Part shown: in pieces, positions 38,996 through 49,951 of the stretch | Position numbering within the stretch: position 1 is the stretch's first letter | Layout: every line of letters starts with the position of its first letter | NCBI RefSeq assembly: GCF_000154985.1 | Contig: NZ_DS572694.1 | Coordinates: 248,001-312,000, forward strand | Source of the DNA: Streptococcus infantarius subsp. infantarius ATCC BAA-102 | GTDB lineage: Bacteria; Bacillota; Bacilli; Lactobacillales; Streptococcaceae | Direction: 5' to 3' | DNA length: 64,000 nucleotides | Position numbers and translations under genes: made by a program | Notes under the pieces: generated by a model | Seen by the model: only the letters and a program-made list of their open reading frames with translations | Told to the model about the DNA's origin: nothing | Databases searched by the model: none

Positions 38996-39421
38996 TTAAT
39001 CAACAACAGTGAATCCCATAGAACGAGCAGTACCTTCAATCATACGCATTGCAGATTCAATATTTGCAGCGTTTAAGTCTGGCATTTTAGTTTCAGCAAT
39101 TTCTTGTACTTGTGCACGAGTAACTGTTGCAACTTTAGTTGTGTTAGGTGTTCCTGAACCTTTTTCAACACCTGCAGCTTTTTTCAAAAGAACAGCTGCT
39201 GGTGGAGTTTTAGTTACGAAATCAAATGATTTATCTTCGTATACTGAGATAACAACTGGGATAATCATGCCAGCTTGATCAGCTGTACGGGCATTAAATT
39301 CTTTAGTGAATCCCATAATGTTAATACCTGCTTGACCAAGAGCTGGACCAACTGGCGGAGCTGGTGTAGCTTTACCAGCAGGAATTTGAAGTTTAACAAC
39401 TTTTTCGACTTTTTTAGCCAT
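38996..39421 (-). CDS. rplK: 50S ribosomal protein L11
   Basis: 141 aa, N-terminal [20 protein letters not shown] and C-terminal RNA-binding domain ending [12 protein letters not shown]. Part of the GTPase-associated centre. AGGAGG precedes the start. Confidence 0.98.
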   Translation of the reverse strand: MAKKVEKVVKLQIPAGKATPAPPVGPALGQAGINIMGFTKEFNARTADQAGMIIPVVISVYEDKSFDFVTKTPPAAVLLKKAAGVEKGSGTPNTTKVATVTRAQVQEIAETKMPDLNAANIESAMRMIEGTARSMGFTVVD

Positions 39422-39439
39422 TTATAAAATCCTCCTGTT

Positions 39440-39530
39440 GTGGTTTTGGCGGTAATTAAGATTTTTACCTCCCACAGATATGCTCAATAGCATACCCTAA
39501 TATTATACATTAATTCCAGGAAAAAGCAAG
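39440..39530 (-). promoter_or_regulatory. rplK promoter and L1-like leader site
   Basis: TTGCTT, 16 bases, TATAAT (39502-39507) form the promoter on the minus strand. The leader then has a small hairpin TATGCT/AGCATA (about 39480-39495) and GTGGGAGG...ACCGCCAAAACCAC (39440-39475), a second L1-type site pairing TGTGG with CCACA. Confidence 0.65.
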
Positions 39531-39722
39531 GAATTTGCATCAAATATTTCCTAAAAAATGCTTGATGTGACAAGTTTTAGCTTAGTTTTTAAAAGCAAGC
39601 AATTTCAACTTTTTGATTCAGCTAAATTTCCTTTACTAGCTTGATCAAAAATTTAAAAGTATTTTTCAAGAAAAATCTTCTAATCATTTACTTCTTCAAA
39701 CTTTCAGTATAAAATATAAGAC

Positions 39723-40076
39723 ATGATGATGTACAAATTATTTTCCTTTTCTTTTATCTTTTTAACACCTATTTTTGCTTATATTCTTGTTAAATTTTTC
39801 AATTTAAAACGTTTTGGAATTCTCTTTACTGACCTTGCTTTTCCACTTTTTGCGTTTGAGATTGCTTTGGTCGTTAATAAATTTTTAGATAGCAGTGTTT
39901 TCTTTTACTATTTAATCTGTTTATCCTTACTGGCGCTTGGCTTAACCGCATTTTTCTTAAAGAGAAATCACTCATTTTCTTACCGTTGTTTTGGTAAATT
40001 TTTCTGGCGTTCAGGTTTTATCGTCACATTTATTTTTTACATTATTGTTTTAATTTTAGTTTTTACACTTGCATAA
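39723..40076 (+). CDS. DUF3397-type membrane protein
   Basis: 117 aa, four hydrophobic helices (about 6-24, 34-52, 60-79, 93-116) and short basic loops. Fits the streptococcal DUF3397 family by pattern. Three consecutive ATG codons open the frame; no ribosome-binding site is visible, and TATAAA lies 8 bases upstream, so a leaderless transcript is possible. Function unknown. Converges with ftsK. Confidence 0.72.
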   Translation: MMMYKLFSFSFIFLTPIFAYILVKFFNLKRFGILFTDLAFPLFAFEIALVVNKFLDSSVFFYYLICLSLLALGLTAFFLKRNHSFSYRCFGKFFWRSGFIVTFIFYIIVLILVFTLA

Positions 40077-40110
40077 TAAAAACGTTAACCTTCTGGCTAA
40101 CGTTTTTATT
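40075..40110. terminator. Bidirectional terminator between the DUF3397 gene and ftsK
   Basis: AATAAAAACGTTA and TAACGTTTTTATT form a 13-bp stem overlapping both stops. Confidence 0.85.
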
Positions 40111-42514
40111 ATGCTTCTGGAGTTGGCTTTGTCATTAAGACTTTGCGAGGTTTTGTTCCTTCTGCTGGTCCGATGACTCCTGCTGCTTCTAGTTCATCCA
40201 TCAAGCGGGTTGCGCGATTAAAGCCGACTGACAAACGACGTTGGAGCATTGAGGCGCTTGCCTTTTGAGTTTCAAGAACCAAAGCTTTAGCATCTTCAAA
40301 GAGCGGGTCACCTTCTTGCGAAGCACCGCCTCCACCTGATTTCAAATCAGATTCAGACACTTCACCTGGATCAAAACTATCATCGTAATCTGCGTCAGCT
40401 TGATTTTTGATAAAGCCAACAATACGTTCAACATCATCATCTGATATAAATGAACCTTGCAAACGAACAGGGTGATTTTCATCAATTGGTTTAAAGAGCA
40501 TATCACCACGTCCAAGAAGTTTTTCAGCACCATTTTCATCTAAAATCGTACGACTATCAGTTCCTGACGATACGGCAAAGGCTACACGTGATGGCACGTT
40601 TGCCTTAATCAAACCGCTGATGACATCTACAGATGGACGTTGTGTCGCAAGAATCATGTGAATACCTGCTGCACGCGCCTTTTGTCCCAAACGAATAATC
40701 GCATCTTCCACTTCTTTGCTGGCAACCATCATCAAGTCAGCAAGTTCATCGACGATAACCACGATAAGTGGCAATGGAATTTGTTTTTGCTCTGACTGTG
40801 CATTAAATTCTTCAACCTTGGCATTGTATCCTGCGATATTTCGCACACCAAAATGACTGAAGAGTTCGTAACGATTTTCCATTTCATCAACCACTTTTTG
40901 AAGCGCACGCGCTGCTTTTCGTGGATTAGTTACCACAGGAATTAGCAAGTGTGGAATGTCATTATAAACAGACAACTCAACCATTTTAGGGTCAATCATC
41001 ATAAACTTGACTTGGTCTGGGCGTGCTTTCATCAAAATACTTGCAATGATACCGTTGACCGCAACAGATTTACCTGAACCTGTAGAACCTGCCACAAGTA
41101 AGTGAGGCATACGAGCGAGGTCAAAGGTACGAGCAGTTCCATTAACAGCCTTACCAAGTGGGACTTCAAGAAGTTTATTTGGATCTGTGTCTGCTTGTTC
41201 CCAAAGCTCACGGAAAGTAACTGTGGCAATCTCTGAGTTTGGTACCTCAATACCGACTAAAGATTTACCTGGAATCGGTGCTTCAATACGAACGTCTTTT
41301 GCCGCAAGGGCCAGCGCTAAATCATCAGCCAAGTTTGAAATACGGTTAACACGCACACCAACGGCTGGCTTGACTTCGTATTTTGTAACTGACGGACCGA
41401 TTTCAGCTCGTTCAACCTTGACATCAATCCCAAAACTATTAAAGGTATCTTCCAAGACTTTGATATTTCTACGGACAATGTTTTTTTCTTTTGACTGATT
41501 CTTCGGCTTATCAGGTGCAAATAAATCAATGGTAGGAAGCTTATAAAGAAGATTTGCCTTAGATGTGAAATCAACTTCCAATGGTTCCCCATCATCTTCT
41601 TGATCAATCATTTCTTGCTCAGCTGGTGTCACTTCTGGTTTAAGATTTTCTTCAGAAGCTGTTTCTTCCAAACCTTCTGGTACATGCTCATAAGCCAAAA
41701 TTTCAGGTTCAACTGCAGCATTTTCGACTGGAATATTGTCAAATAATGATGCTTCATTGTCCTCTGGACCATCTAAAATCTCACCAGTCTCTTGATCAAC
41801 CGTCAACTGAGCCAAACGTTCTTCTTCGGCTTTTTGAGCTTTTTCTTGACGTTTTTGCTCGGCAAGTGCACGTTTTTCCTCACGTTTGACAAAGCGTTTT
41901 TGCTTTCTGATTTCATGTTTGGCAGCCCACTCTTGTGATTTTTCTTTGAAGAAATCAATAAGGTCATAAACTTCCCAAGGACTCATCAAAAAGAGTCCAA
42001 GAATGATAAAAAGTCCCCCAATCAAAAATGTGCCAACATTTGAAAAAAGAAAAGCAACTGGTTTGTATAAAACAGCACCAAGCATACCGCCACCAACAAA
42101 TTTAGTGACTTTGAACTTGACCAGATCGCTAAAAATCAAACTAGCTGTTGTGGAGAAGATTTCCTTGCCACGAAAGGCTGATAGTGAAAAAAGGTAAGCA
42201 TGCCATTCTAATAAGAGACCAATCATGGTCACCACAAAACCTCCAATAAGTCCAGCCTGCTTGTGAAACCACTTAAATCCAAGAAAATAGAGTAGGACTG
42301 CAACCATCAAAACGTAAGCCAAGCTTCCTACTGCTAGTCTCACAAGATTGTAAACCGTTATCCCAAAGATTCCCAAGCGAGCCATCGCAAAGAAAAAAAT
42401 AATCGTTGTCACAATTGCTAAAATAAAGCGTTCCAGTGCCTTTTGTCTTTTTATTTCTGCTTTTGTCGGTCGCCGTGTTTTACGACCTTTTCTTCTACTT
42501 TTTGATTTTGCCAT
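40109..42514 (-). CDS. ftsK: DNA translocase FtsK/SpoIIIE
   Basis: 801 aa. Basic start ([21 protein letters not shown]), four or five membrane helices to about residue 180, a Glu/Lys-rich linker, the motor with Walker [12 protein letters not shown] and Walker [12 protein letters not shown], and a C-terminal gamma winged helix ([20 protein letters not shown]) that reads KOPS/SRS DNA. Pumps chromosome ends through the division septum. Confidence 0.97.
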   Translation of the reverse strand: MAKSKSRRKGRKTRRPTKAEIKRQKALERFILAIVTTIIFFFAMARLGIFGITVYNLVRLAVGSLAYVLMVAVLLYFLGFKWFHKQAGLIGGFVVTMIGLLLEWHAYLFSLSAFRGKEIFSTTASLIFSDLVKFKVTKFVGGGMLGAVLYKPVAFLFSNVGTFLIGGLFIILGLFLMSPWEVYDLIDFFKEKSQEWAAKHEIRKQKRFVKREEKRALAEQKRQEKAQKAEEERLAQLTVDQETGEILDGPEDNEASLFDNIPVENAAVEPEILAYEHVPEGLEETASEENLKPEVTPAEQEMIDQEDDGEPLEVDFTSKANLLYKLPTIDLFAPDKPKNQSKEKNIVRRNIKVLEDTFNSFGIDVKVERAEIGPSVTKYEVKPAVGVRVNRISNLADDLALALAAKDVRIEAPIPGKSLVGIEVPNSEIATVTFRELWEQADTDPNKLLEVPLGKAVNGTARTFDLARMPHLLVAGSTGSGKSVAVNGIIASILMKARPDQVKFMMIDPKMVELSVYNDIPHLLIPVVTNPRKAARALQKVVDEMENRYELFSHFGVRNIAGYNAKVEEFNAQSEQKQIPLPLIVVIVDELADLMMVASKEVEDAIIRLGQKARAAGIHMILATQRPSVDVISGLIKANVPSRVAFAVSSGTDSRTILDENGAEKLLGRGDMLFKPIDENHPVRLQGSFISDDDVERIVGFIKNQADADYDDSFDPGEVSESDLKSGGGGASQEGDPLFEDAKALVLETQKASASMLQRRLSVGFNRATRLMDELEAAGVIGPAEGTKPRKVLMTKPTPEA

Positions 42515-42601
42515 ATCCTTATTATAGCATTTTTTAAGCTTTTAGGTTATTAGCGTAGATTTATGATAAAATGAAATAGCTAAATAACTTCAATAATTTT
42601 A

Positions 42602-42650
42602 TTGACACTTTGTCACCATAAGGATTTACTGATATGACAACTATTTGTCA
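42602..42650 (+). promoter_or_regulatory. slrA promoter with two TGACA/TGTCA palindromes
   Basis: TGACACTTTGTCA (42603-42615) overlaps a perfect -35 TTGACA (42602-42607). TGACAACTATTTGTCA (42635-42650) lies around the expected transcription start, before AAGGAGG. A weak -10 TTTACT is 17 bases after the -35. The centres are about 34 bp apart, near three helical turns. Confidence 0.6.
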
Positions 42651-42663
42651 ATAAGGAGGTATC

Positions 42664-43488
42664 ATGAAAAAACTATTGTCACTTGGTTTAACCGTCGTCT
42701 GCTTGGCTACTTTATCTAGTTGTAAAAACATGACCCGAGCCATTCGTGGAAATGATTATGTCGATGCTAAAACAGCAGCAAATTCTTCTGCCGCGCAAGC
42801 CAGTGCCAGCGCATCATCATCAAAAGCATACCAAAAAGAGATTAAAAAAGCTCTTCAGGCAGATGTATCTGCTTTTCCTCAATTATCAACAGAGGTTGCT
42901 CAAAATGAAGCTGAAGTCATCATGCATACCTCTAAAGGTGACATTACCATTAAACTCTTTCCAAAACATGCACCACTTGCTGTGGAAAATTTCCTAACTC
43001 ATGCTAAGAAAGGCTACTACGATGGGCTCTTATTTCACCGCGTGATTTCTGATTTTATGATTCAGTCTGGTGATCCTAAAGGAAATGGCACAGGGGGAGA
43101 GTCTATCTGGAAAGGTAAAGACAAGAAAATCGATTCTGGCAATGGTTTTGCTAATGAAATCTCACCTTACCTCTATAACATCCGCGGTGCACTAGCCATG
43201 GCAAATGCTGGCGCTGATACCAATGGTAGTCAATTTTTCATCAACCAAAATCCAGCTGACCAATCTAGTCAGCTCTCAAGCGACAGCTATCCAAAAGCAA
43301 TCATTGACGCTTATACCAAAGGTGGTAACCCAAGCTTAGATAAAAACTATACTGTATTTGGACAAGTTATCGATGGTATGGATGTTGTTGATGCTATCTC
43401 TAAAGTAGATACTAATAGCAACGACAAACCAACTAGCGATATTACCATTACTAAGATTGACATTGTCAAAGATTACAACTTTAAATAA
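42664..43488 (+). CDS. slrA: Peptidyl-prolyl isomerase lipoprotein (cyclophilin type), SlrA-like
   Basis: 274 aa. Lipoprotein signal peptide with lipobox LSSC (Cys20), a Ser/Ala-rich linker (about 38-58), then the cyclophilin domain from about 85 (VIMHTSKGDITIKLFPKHAP, FHRVISDFMIQSGD, GALAMANAG). Surface-anchored foldase; in pneumococcus SlrA aids colonisation. AAGGAGG precedes the ATG. Likely repressed through the palindromes upstream. Confidence 0.93.
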   Translation: MKKLLSLGLTVVCLATLSSCKNMTRAIRGNDYVDAKTAANSSAAQASASASSSKAYQKEIKKALQADVSAFPQLSTEVAQNEAEVIMHTSKGDITIKLFPKHAPLAVENFLTHAKKGYYDGLLFHRVISDFMIQSGDPKGNGTGGESIWKGKDKKIDSGNGFANEISPYLYNIRGALAMANAGADTNGSQFFINQNPADQSSQLSSDSYPKAIIDAYTKGGNPSLDKNYTVFGQVIDGMDVVDAISKVDTNSNDKPTSDITITKIDIVKDYNFK

Positions 43489-43493
43489 TCCCT

Positions 43494-43529
43494 AAAAAAT
43501 CAAGCTAGGACTTCCTGCCTTGATTTTTT
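43494..43529 (+). terminator. Terminator of slrA
   Basis: AAAAAATCAAG and CTTGATTTTTT form an 11-bp stem with a 14-base loop. Confidence 0.8.
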
Positions 43530-43622
43530 GCTTGTTTTCCTAAAATAATCCTATAATAACAAGCTTTCCACCTCACGGTTAAAAGATTTTTGCTATAATA
43601 GAAGAACAGAAAGCGAGATAAG

Positions 43623-44273
43623 ATGACACCAAATAAAGAAGATTATCTAAAATGTATCCATGAACTAGGAGAAACTAAAACTAAGATAACCAATAAACGA
43701 ATTGCTGCCTTAATGCAAGTTTCAGCACCAGCTGTAACTGAAATGGTCAAAAAAATGATTGCTGAAGGGCTCATCGTTAAGGATAAAGAGGTTGGCTACT
43801 ACCTGACTAGAAAAGGCTTATTATTAGTCTCACAACTCTATCGTAAGCACCGCCTCATCGAAGTCTTTTTGGCTAACCACCTTCATTACAATGCCGATGA
43901 AATCCACCAAGAAGCTGAAGTCCTTGAACACACGGTCTCAACAATCTTCATCGATCGCCTAGAAGAAAAACTTAATTATCCTGAATTTTGTCCTCACGGT
44001 GGGATAATTCCTAAAAAAGGCGAACTATTGATTGAAGTTCACAACCAAACACTCAGCCAGATTGAAGAACTTGGCACTTATCAAATCAGCCGTACTCACG
44101 ACGAAGCTCATTTGTTAAACTACCTTGAAGAACACGGCTTAGCAATTAACGATACTGTTGAATTGGTTAAAGTTGATGACTATGCTAAGACACATACTCT
44201 TGCCTATCAATCACGACAACTCGTGATTCCTGAACGAATCGCTGAACAAATTTATATTCAAAAAGTTGACTAA
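43623..44273 (+). CDS. DtxR/MntR-family metal-dependent repressor (SloR/MtsR/PsaR type)
   Basis: 216 aa. N-terminal winged HTH (ITNKRIAALMQVSAPAVTEMV), metal-binding dimerisation domain with the anchor region EAEVLEHTVS and FCPHGG, and a C-terminal FeoA/SH3-like domain. Manganese- or iron-dependent repressor of metal ABC transporters in other streptococci; no transporter lies next to it here. Converges with mtnN. Confidence 0.93.
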   Translation: MTPNKEDYLKCIHELGETKTKITNKRIAALMQVSAPAVTEMVKKMIAEGLIVKDKEVGYYLTRKGLLLVSQLYRKHRLIEVFLANHLHYNADEIHQEAEVLEHTVSTIFIDRLEEKLNYPEFCPHGGIIPKKGELLIEVHNQTLSQIEELGTYQISRTHDEAHLLNYLEEHGLAINDTVELVKVDDYAKTHTLAYQSRQLVIPERIAEQIYIQKVD

Positions 44274-44284
44274 AATTCCATATT

Positions 44285-44315
44285 AAAAGCCTGAGGTACT
44301 TGCCTCAGGCTTTTT
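44285..44315. terminator. Bidirectional terminator between the DtxR-type gene and mtnN
   Basis: AAAAGCCTGAGG and CCTCAGGCTTTT form a 12-bp stem with a 6-base loop. Confidence 0.88.
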
Positions 44316-44320
44316 CTGAC

Positions 44321-45013
44321 TTAAGCTAATTTTTCAAGAAATGTCATCAAGATTTTTGCTGATTGTTTACCAGCTTCCAAGATGAATTCATCAAATGTAA
44401 TATTGGCATCATGCGCAGCCGTATCTGACATAGCACGAACAACGATGAATGGTTTGTGCAAATTGTGAGCAGCTTGCGCAATCGCAGCTCCTTCCATTTC
44501 AACAGCTTGAACTTCTGGGAAGCGTGCTTTAATCGCATCGATTTTATCTTGCCCAGCAATAAATGAATCACCTGTCGCAATCAAACCAATTTTGCTATCA
44601 ATGTTAGCTTCCGTTAACACTTGTTCAAATGTTTTAACAAAATTTTGGTCTGATTCAAAATAAAGTGGTTGCGCAGCCATTTGACCGTAATCATAACCAA
44701 AAGCTGTCACATCAACGTCGTGGTAGACTAATTTGTCAGCAACAACAACGTCACCAATCTTCAAGCCAGGAGCTACTGCACCTGCTGACCCTGTATTAAT
44801 CACAGCATCAACACCAAAATGGTCAGAAAGAATAGCAACAGAGATAGCTGACATGACTTTACCAATTCCTGATTGAACAAGGAAAACTTGATGGTTGCCT
44901 AGCTTACCTTCATAGTAAGTGTTTCCCAAAACATCGTGTTCTGTTTTGTCACTAAGATTTTCAACAAGAAGTTTTAGTTCTTCTTCCATTGCGGCAATAA
45001 TTCCAATTTTCAT
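44321..45013 (-). CDS. mtnN: 5'-methylthioadenosine/S-adenosylhomocysteine nucleosidase
   Basis: 230 aa. Starts MKIGIIAAMEEELKLL. Contains NTGSAGAV (substrate loop), the VAVEMEGAAIAQ-type motif seen here as VEMEGAAIAQ, and VVRAMSDTA with the catalytic aspartate. Recycles SAM by-products and starts the AI-2 pathway with LuxS. Last in the NUDIX-macP-mtnN group. Confidence 0.97.
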   Translation of the reverse strand: MKIGIIAAMEEELKLLVENLSDKTEHDVLGNTYYEGKLGNHQVFLVQSGIGKVMSAISVAILSDHFGVDAVINTGSAGAVAPGLKIGDVVVADKLVYHDVDVTAFGYDYGQMAAQPLYFESDQNFVKTFEQVLTEANIDSKIGLIATGDSFIAGQDKIDAIKARFPEVQAVEMEGAAIAQAAHNLHKPFIVVRAMSDTAAHDANITFDEFILEAGKQSAKILMTFLEKLA

Positions 45014-45081
45014 CTCAAAAATACAAGAGCAATACCAACTGTTATTTCCAAAGTTATTACTCCTGCTTCTCCTTCTAATTT

Positions 45082-45417
45082 TTATAGATTAAATACTGCG
45101 AAAAAGAGTGCAATCAATAAAACAACAACTACAAACATAATCATGTTAAGTTTTCGTTGAAATTTACTGCGTTTCGCATTTTCGATTCGACGACTTTTGT
45201 AAACATGCTGATCGTCTTTTTTTCGGTCTTTCCATTTGTCCAAAACACCACGAGAGTCTTCATAATCCTCATAAGGATCATAGCTAGTCAAGGTGTCATA
45301 CTGGTCTGTTCGGATGACCTTCGTTTCTTTATCATCTTCTAAGTAATTATCATCATAAAAGATTTCACCACGGTTAGCACGTTCGATTATCTCGTCTGTT
45401 AAAAGTGGTCTACCCAT
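45082..45417 (-). CDS. macP: MacP, activator of penicillin-binding protein PBP2a
   Basis: 111 aa. Acidic/basic cytoplasmic part beginning MGRPLLTDEIIERANRGEIF, then one C-terminal membrane helix (about 92-110). The size, topology and position between the NUDIX gene and mtnN match pneumococcal MacP, which recruits and activates PBP2a after phosphorylation by StkP, as I recall on Thr32. A threonine is at exactly residue 32 here (DDKETKVI). Three bases separate it from the NUDIX gene. Confidence 0.8.
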   Translation of the reverse strand: MGRPLLTDEIIERANRGEIFYDDNYLEDDKETKVIRTDQYDTLTSYDPYEDYEDSRGVLDKWKDRKKDDQHVYKSRRIENAKRSKFQRKLNMIMFVVVVLLIALFFAVFNL

Positions 45418-45420
45418 TTT

Positions 45421-45969
45421 TTATCCTCCAAAATGCAGAGCATAATATTGAAGGGCTATGATTGTTTTAGCATCTTCGATTGCTCCAGATTTGACCAAAT
45501 CCATGCATTCTTGATAGCTTAATTCAAGAATTTCTAAAACTTCATCATCATCTTGTGGTCGTGGATTTGGCACTTTTTGCAAATGAGTTGCTTGATAAAG
45601 CTTAATTTTTTCATTGCAAAAACCAATGGCAGTGTAAAACTCATGAATTTGTTTTAAATCGCCAGAGTATCCTGTTTCCTCTTCTAATTCACGCGCAGCG
45701 GCATCTTTCTCAGAGCCGTTTTCACCAATTTCGAGCTTACCAGCAGGGATTTCATAAGAAACTTTTTCAATAGCCTTACGATATTGTTTAACCAAAATAA
45801 TTTTATCCTCATCAGTTACAGCTAAAACAGCAACTGCTCCGCGGTGAAAAATCAATTCACGTTTAGCTTGTCCTAGATTATTTGGTAACTCAACATCATC
45901 GACAACAACTTTAATCACATGCCCATCAAAAATCTCTGTTCGCTTGAGCGTTTTTTCTTCAAAATCCAT
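45421..45969 (-). CDS. NUDIX hydrolase, ADP-ribose pyrophosphatase type
   Basis: 182 aa. Nudix box in GKLEIGENGSEKDAAARELEEETG, with E-rich helix AARELEEETGYSG. N- and C-terminal parts fit the ADP-ribose pyrophosphatase (NudF) subfamily. I start at the ATG at 45969; a TTG 9 bases upstream touches the GGGAGA ribosome-binding site. First gene of the macP-mtnN operon, after the glmU terminator. Confidence 0.9.
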   Translation of the reverse strand: MDFEEKTLKRTEIFDGHVIKVVVDDVELPNNLGQAKRELIFHRGAVAVLAVTDEDKIILVKQYRKAIEKVSYEIPAGKLEIGENGSEKDAAARELEEETGYSGDLKQIHEFYTAIGFCNEKIKLYQATHLQKVPNPRPQDDDEVLEILELSYQECMDLVKSGAIEDAKTIIALQYYALHFGG

Positions 45970-46094
45970 ACTAAGCAATCTCCCTTAAAATATTTCCACA
46001 TTAAATTTTACTACAAAGTCCCAAGAATTGCTATTCCAATACGCTTAAACTGCTGAAATATCCGTGAAATCTACTTAATTTTTCTAAAAAATAG

Positions 46095-46124
46095 AAAAAG
46101 AGGGTGAGCTTGTCATCCTCTTTT
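46095..46124 (-). terminator. Terminator of glmU
   Basis: AAAAGAGG and CCTCTTTT pair across a 13-base loop and are followed by T residues on the minus strand. Confidence 0.7.
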
Positions 46125-46152
46125 CAAATGCCAAAAAGTTTAGCAAAAATGA

Positions 46153-47547
<1,395 letters not shown>

Positions 47548-47658
47548 TTAAAAAAATAGAGTAGATTTGCAAGTTAATCAAAGATAGACTCTTTTCATCA
47601 ACTTACACAAGCTACTCCATTATATCACAATTATAAGTAATAGGCTTATTTTTATAGA

Positions 47659-48621
47659 TTACAAGCTATTGACAGCTTGGTCCAAAACTTCCATCACCAA
47701 ATGGCTATGATCAAGTGCTAGTTTAGTCGCAGTCATATCTTCATGTTCGATGATTGCTTGGAAAGCTACAAATTCGTCATGCATGCGGTGATTAAGTGAA
47801 TTTTCATTAATCATTGTCATGCTTTGACCGTTAAGGCTTAGCGATAACTCGGGCATACTGTTGGTTGGACCAAGAACGGCAATCGACCCTTTATTTCCTT
47901 GAATAGTTGATTTAATATCCGCAGAGCAATCCTTGGCACCAATACAAGCCGCCTTGAAATTGCCATAATCCATAATCAAGATTCCTGAAGTGTCAACACC
48001 TCGTTCCATATTGGCTAAATATTGCACTCGTTCAGGCTTACCAAACAAACCAACAACCAAATGAATATTGTAAATATTTAAGTCACGAAGAGCTCCGCCA
48101 CCTTTTGCTGGGTCAAAAGCTGGTGCAATTTCACCACGTTTAAAGGCATCGTAGCGTGAAGAATATTGAGAATAGTTACACTCAACAATTTTAATATCCC
48201 CTAGTTTTGCAAGATTCGCCTTAATCGAAGCAAAATTTCCTAGATATTGGTTGGTGATTGCTTCTAGCAAAATGCGATTTTTTTGCTCTGCAATTTTTGC
48301 CAAGTCTTCAAATTCCGCTAATGTTAACGTAAATGGCTTTTCACAAATGACGTGTTTGCCAGCTAGCAAAGCTTTTTTAGCGTAGTCATAATGCAAGTGA
48401 TTTGGAAGGGCAACATAAACCGTATCCACATCTGGATTTGCCAAAATGCTATCGTAGTCGCTGCTAGCTTGACTAATCGCATAAAGCTCAGCTAGCTTTT
48501 CAGCCTTTTCAATGCTGCGCGGTGTTGATAAAATCGCTGATAATTCGATTCCATTAATTTCTTTTAAAACTGGTAAAACCTCTTCAACGATTTTTCCTGT
48601 TCCCAAAATAGCTAATTTCAT
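47659..48621 (-). CDS. Gfo/Idh/MocA-family oxidoreductase
   Basis: 320 aa. Rossmann N-terminus MKLAILGTGKIVEEVLPVL, the cofactor/catalytic motif HVICEKPFTLTLAEFE with the family lysine, and the C-terminal alpha/beta substrate domain. NAD(P)-dependent oxidation or reduction of a sugar or related molecule; substrate unknown. Single gene between glmU and an ASCH-domain gene. Confidence 0.9.
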   Translation of the reverse strand: MKLAILGTGKIVEEVLPVLKEINGIELSAILSTPRSIEKAEKLAELYAISQASSDYDSILANPDVDTVYVALPNHLHYDYAKKALLAGKHVICEKPFTLTLAEFEDLAKIAEQKNRILLEAITNQYLGNFASIKANLAKLGDIKIVECNYSQYSSRYDAFKRGEIAPAFDPAKGGGALRDLNIYNIHLVVGLFGKPERVQYLANMERGVDTSGILIMDYGNFKAACIGAKDCSADIKSTIQGNKGSIAVLGPTNSMPELSLSLNGQSMTMINENSLNHRMHDEFVAFQAIIEHEDMTATKLALDHSHLVMEVLDQAVNSL

Positions 48622-48703
48622 AGATTTCCTCCTAATTAATGTCTAAGCACAGTTTAGCACATGTTCGTTTTTCAAACTGATACTATAACAAGTAATTGTC
48701 ATA

Positions 48704-49147
48704 CTAAAGTGTGGGATAGACCACTTCAAATTCTTCAAGAACAATTTGACTATCACCGTTAAATGTCAGACCGTATTCATTGTAATAAGGTTTGAAAAAG
48801 TCTTCATGAACTTGCCTCCAGTAGGCAAGAGTTTTATCTCCCTCACCTTCTTTAAAAGCATGTTCCTCAGAAACTTCTTCAAAAGCTACCACAGAAACTT
48901 TTTTAATCTGAATAATGCAAACTGCTTGGTCTTTACTGTCTAATACTACATCGTAGGAACCAACTTCAGGTAGCGGATCATTATCAACTGCATATAAGTC
49001 ATAGGCTGAGGCAGTAGCTGTTTTTGTCCCATCTAAAACCAATTTCGCTAATAAATCTGGCTGTGCTCCAAACTGCCAAGCATCAATGTCATCACCAATT
49101 GAGGGATTGATTTGCTTGTATTCATTCCATAGTTCTTGTGCGTTCAT
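48704..49147 (-). CDS. ASCH domain protein
   Basis: 147 aa. The pattern LVLDGTKTATASAY (RNA-binding loop) followed by EVGSYDVVLDSKDQAVCIIQIKKV marks the ASCH fold, related to PUA. RNA-related function or, as in YqfB, a small amidohydrolase activity; not determinable here. Confidence 0.87.
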   Translation of the reverse strand: MNAQELWNEYKQINPSIGDDIDAWQFGAQPDLLAKLVLDGTKTATASAYDLYAVDNDPLPEVGSYDVVLDSKDQAVCIIQIKKVSVVAFEEVSEEHAFKEGEGDKTLAYWRQVHEDFFKPYYNEYGLTFNGDSQIVLEEFEVVYPTL

Positions 49148-49252
49148 GTTTATCTCCTATTTTTTTCTGTCTTACTTCTTCTTACAATCCGTTTGACAGA
49201 AATGTCCACTATGGTTTTCTCCTCTTCATTTTGAAGCCTCCTTTTTATGCCT

Positions 49253-49951
49253 CTACTTCAAACTCCAGCCGCCGTCTATTTTGACAATTTCCCCTTGCAT
49301 AGATGTGGCTTTTCCTGATGCTAAAAATCCAGTCAGCTCAGCGATTTCCTCAGGACTACTCCAACGTCCGATTGGTGTTTCTTGGGCGACCCAGTTAGCC
49401 AAGCCTCCTGGTTCAAAATCGCTAGCTGTCATGGCTGTCTTAACTGCACCTGGTGCGATACCAAACACTTGAAGCTTGTCTTTAGCATAGTCAAGTGCAA
49501 GCTGGCGCGTGAAACCTGCAAGTGCATGCTTACTAGCTGTGTAAGCTGCTCCGCCCCCACCTGCAATAAATGAAGCAATCGAGCACATGTTAATGATAAT
49601 ACCTGATTGTCTTTCAACCATTTTAGCTAAATAATAACGAGTGATTTTAACCGTCGCAAAAAAATTTGTCTGAAACACACGCTCGAGTTCATCATCTGAC
49701 ACTTCAAGCAAAGGCTTGTAAGCGTCGAGAATTCCAGCGGTGTTACACAAGATATCTACGTCAGATACAAAATCGTAGAGCGCAGCTAAATCCGTCGTCA
49801 AATCTAACTGTAGGAAATGAAAGTTTTCATTTTGAATCTCAGGCGCTTGCGACTTATCAACGCCGTATACCGCGCAGCCATTTTCCAAAAAAAGTAGCGC
49901 TTGAGCAAGCCCAATTCCTGAGCTGACACCTGTGATAAGTATCTTAGTCAT
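49253..49951 (-). CDS. SDR-family oxidoreductase (3-oxoacyl-ACP reductase-like)
   Basis: 232 aa. Cofactor motif TGVSSGIGLAQA, NTAG motif (CNTAGILDAY), catalytic Ser-Tyr-Lys in NMCSIASFIAGGGGAAYTASKHALAG. Separate from the fatty-acid cluster, so the substrate is unknown. Its start overlaps the end of the DUF2829 gene by 8 bases, coupling the two. Confidence 0.9.
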   Translation of the reverse strand: MTKILITGVSSGIGLAQALLFLENGCAVYGVDKSQAPEIQNENFHFLQLDLTTDLAALYDFVSDVDILCNTAGILDAYKPLLEVSDDELERVFQTNFFATVKITRYYLAKMVERQSGIIINMCSIASFIAGGGGAAYTASKHALAGFTRQLALDYAKDKLQVFGIAPGAVKTAMTASDFEPGGLANWVAQETPIGRWSSPEEIAELTGFLASGKATSMQGEIVKIDGGWSLK

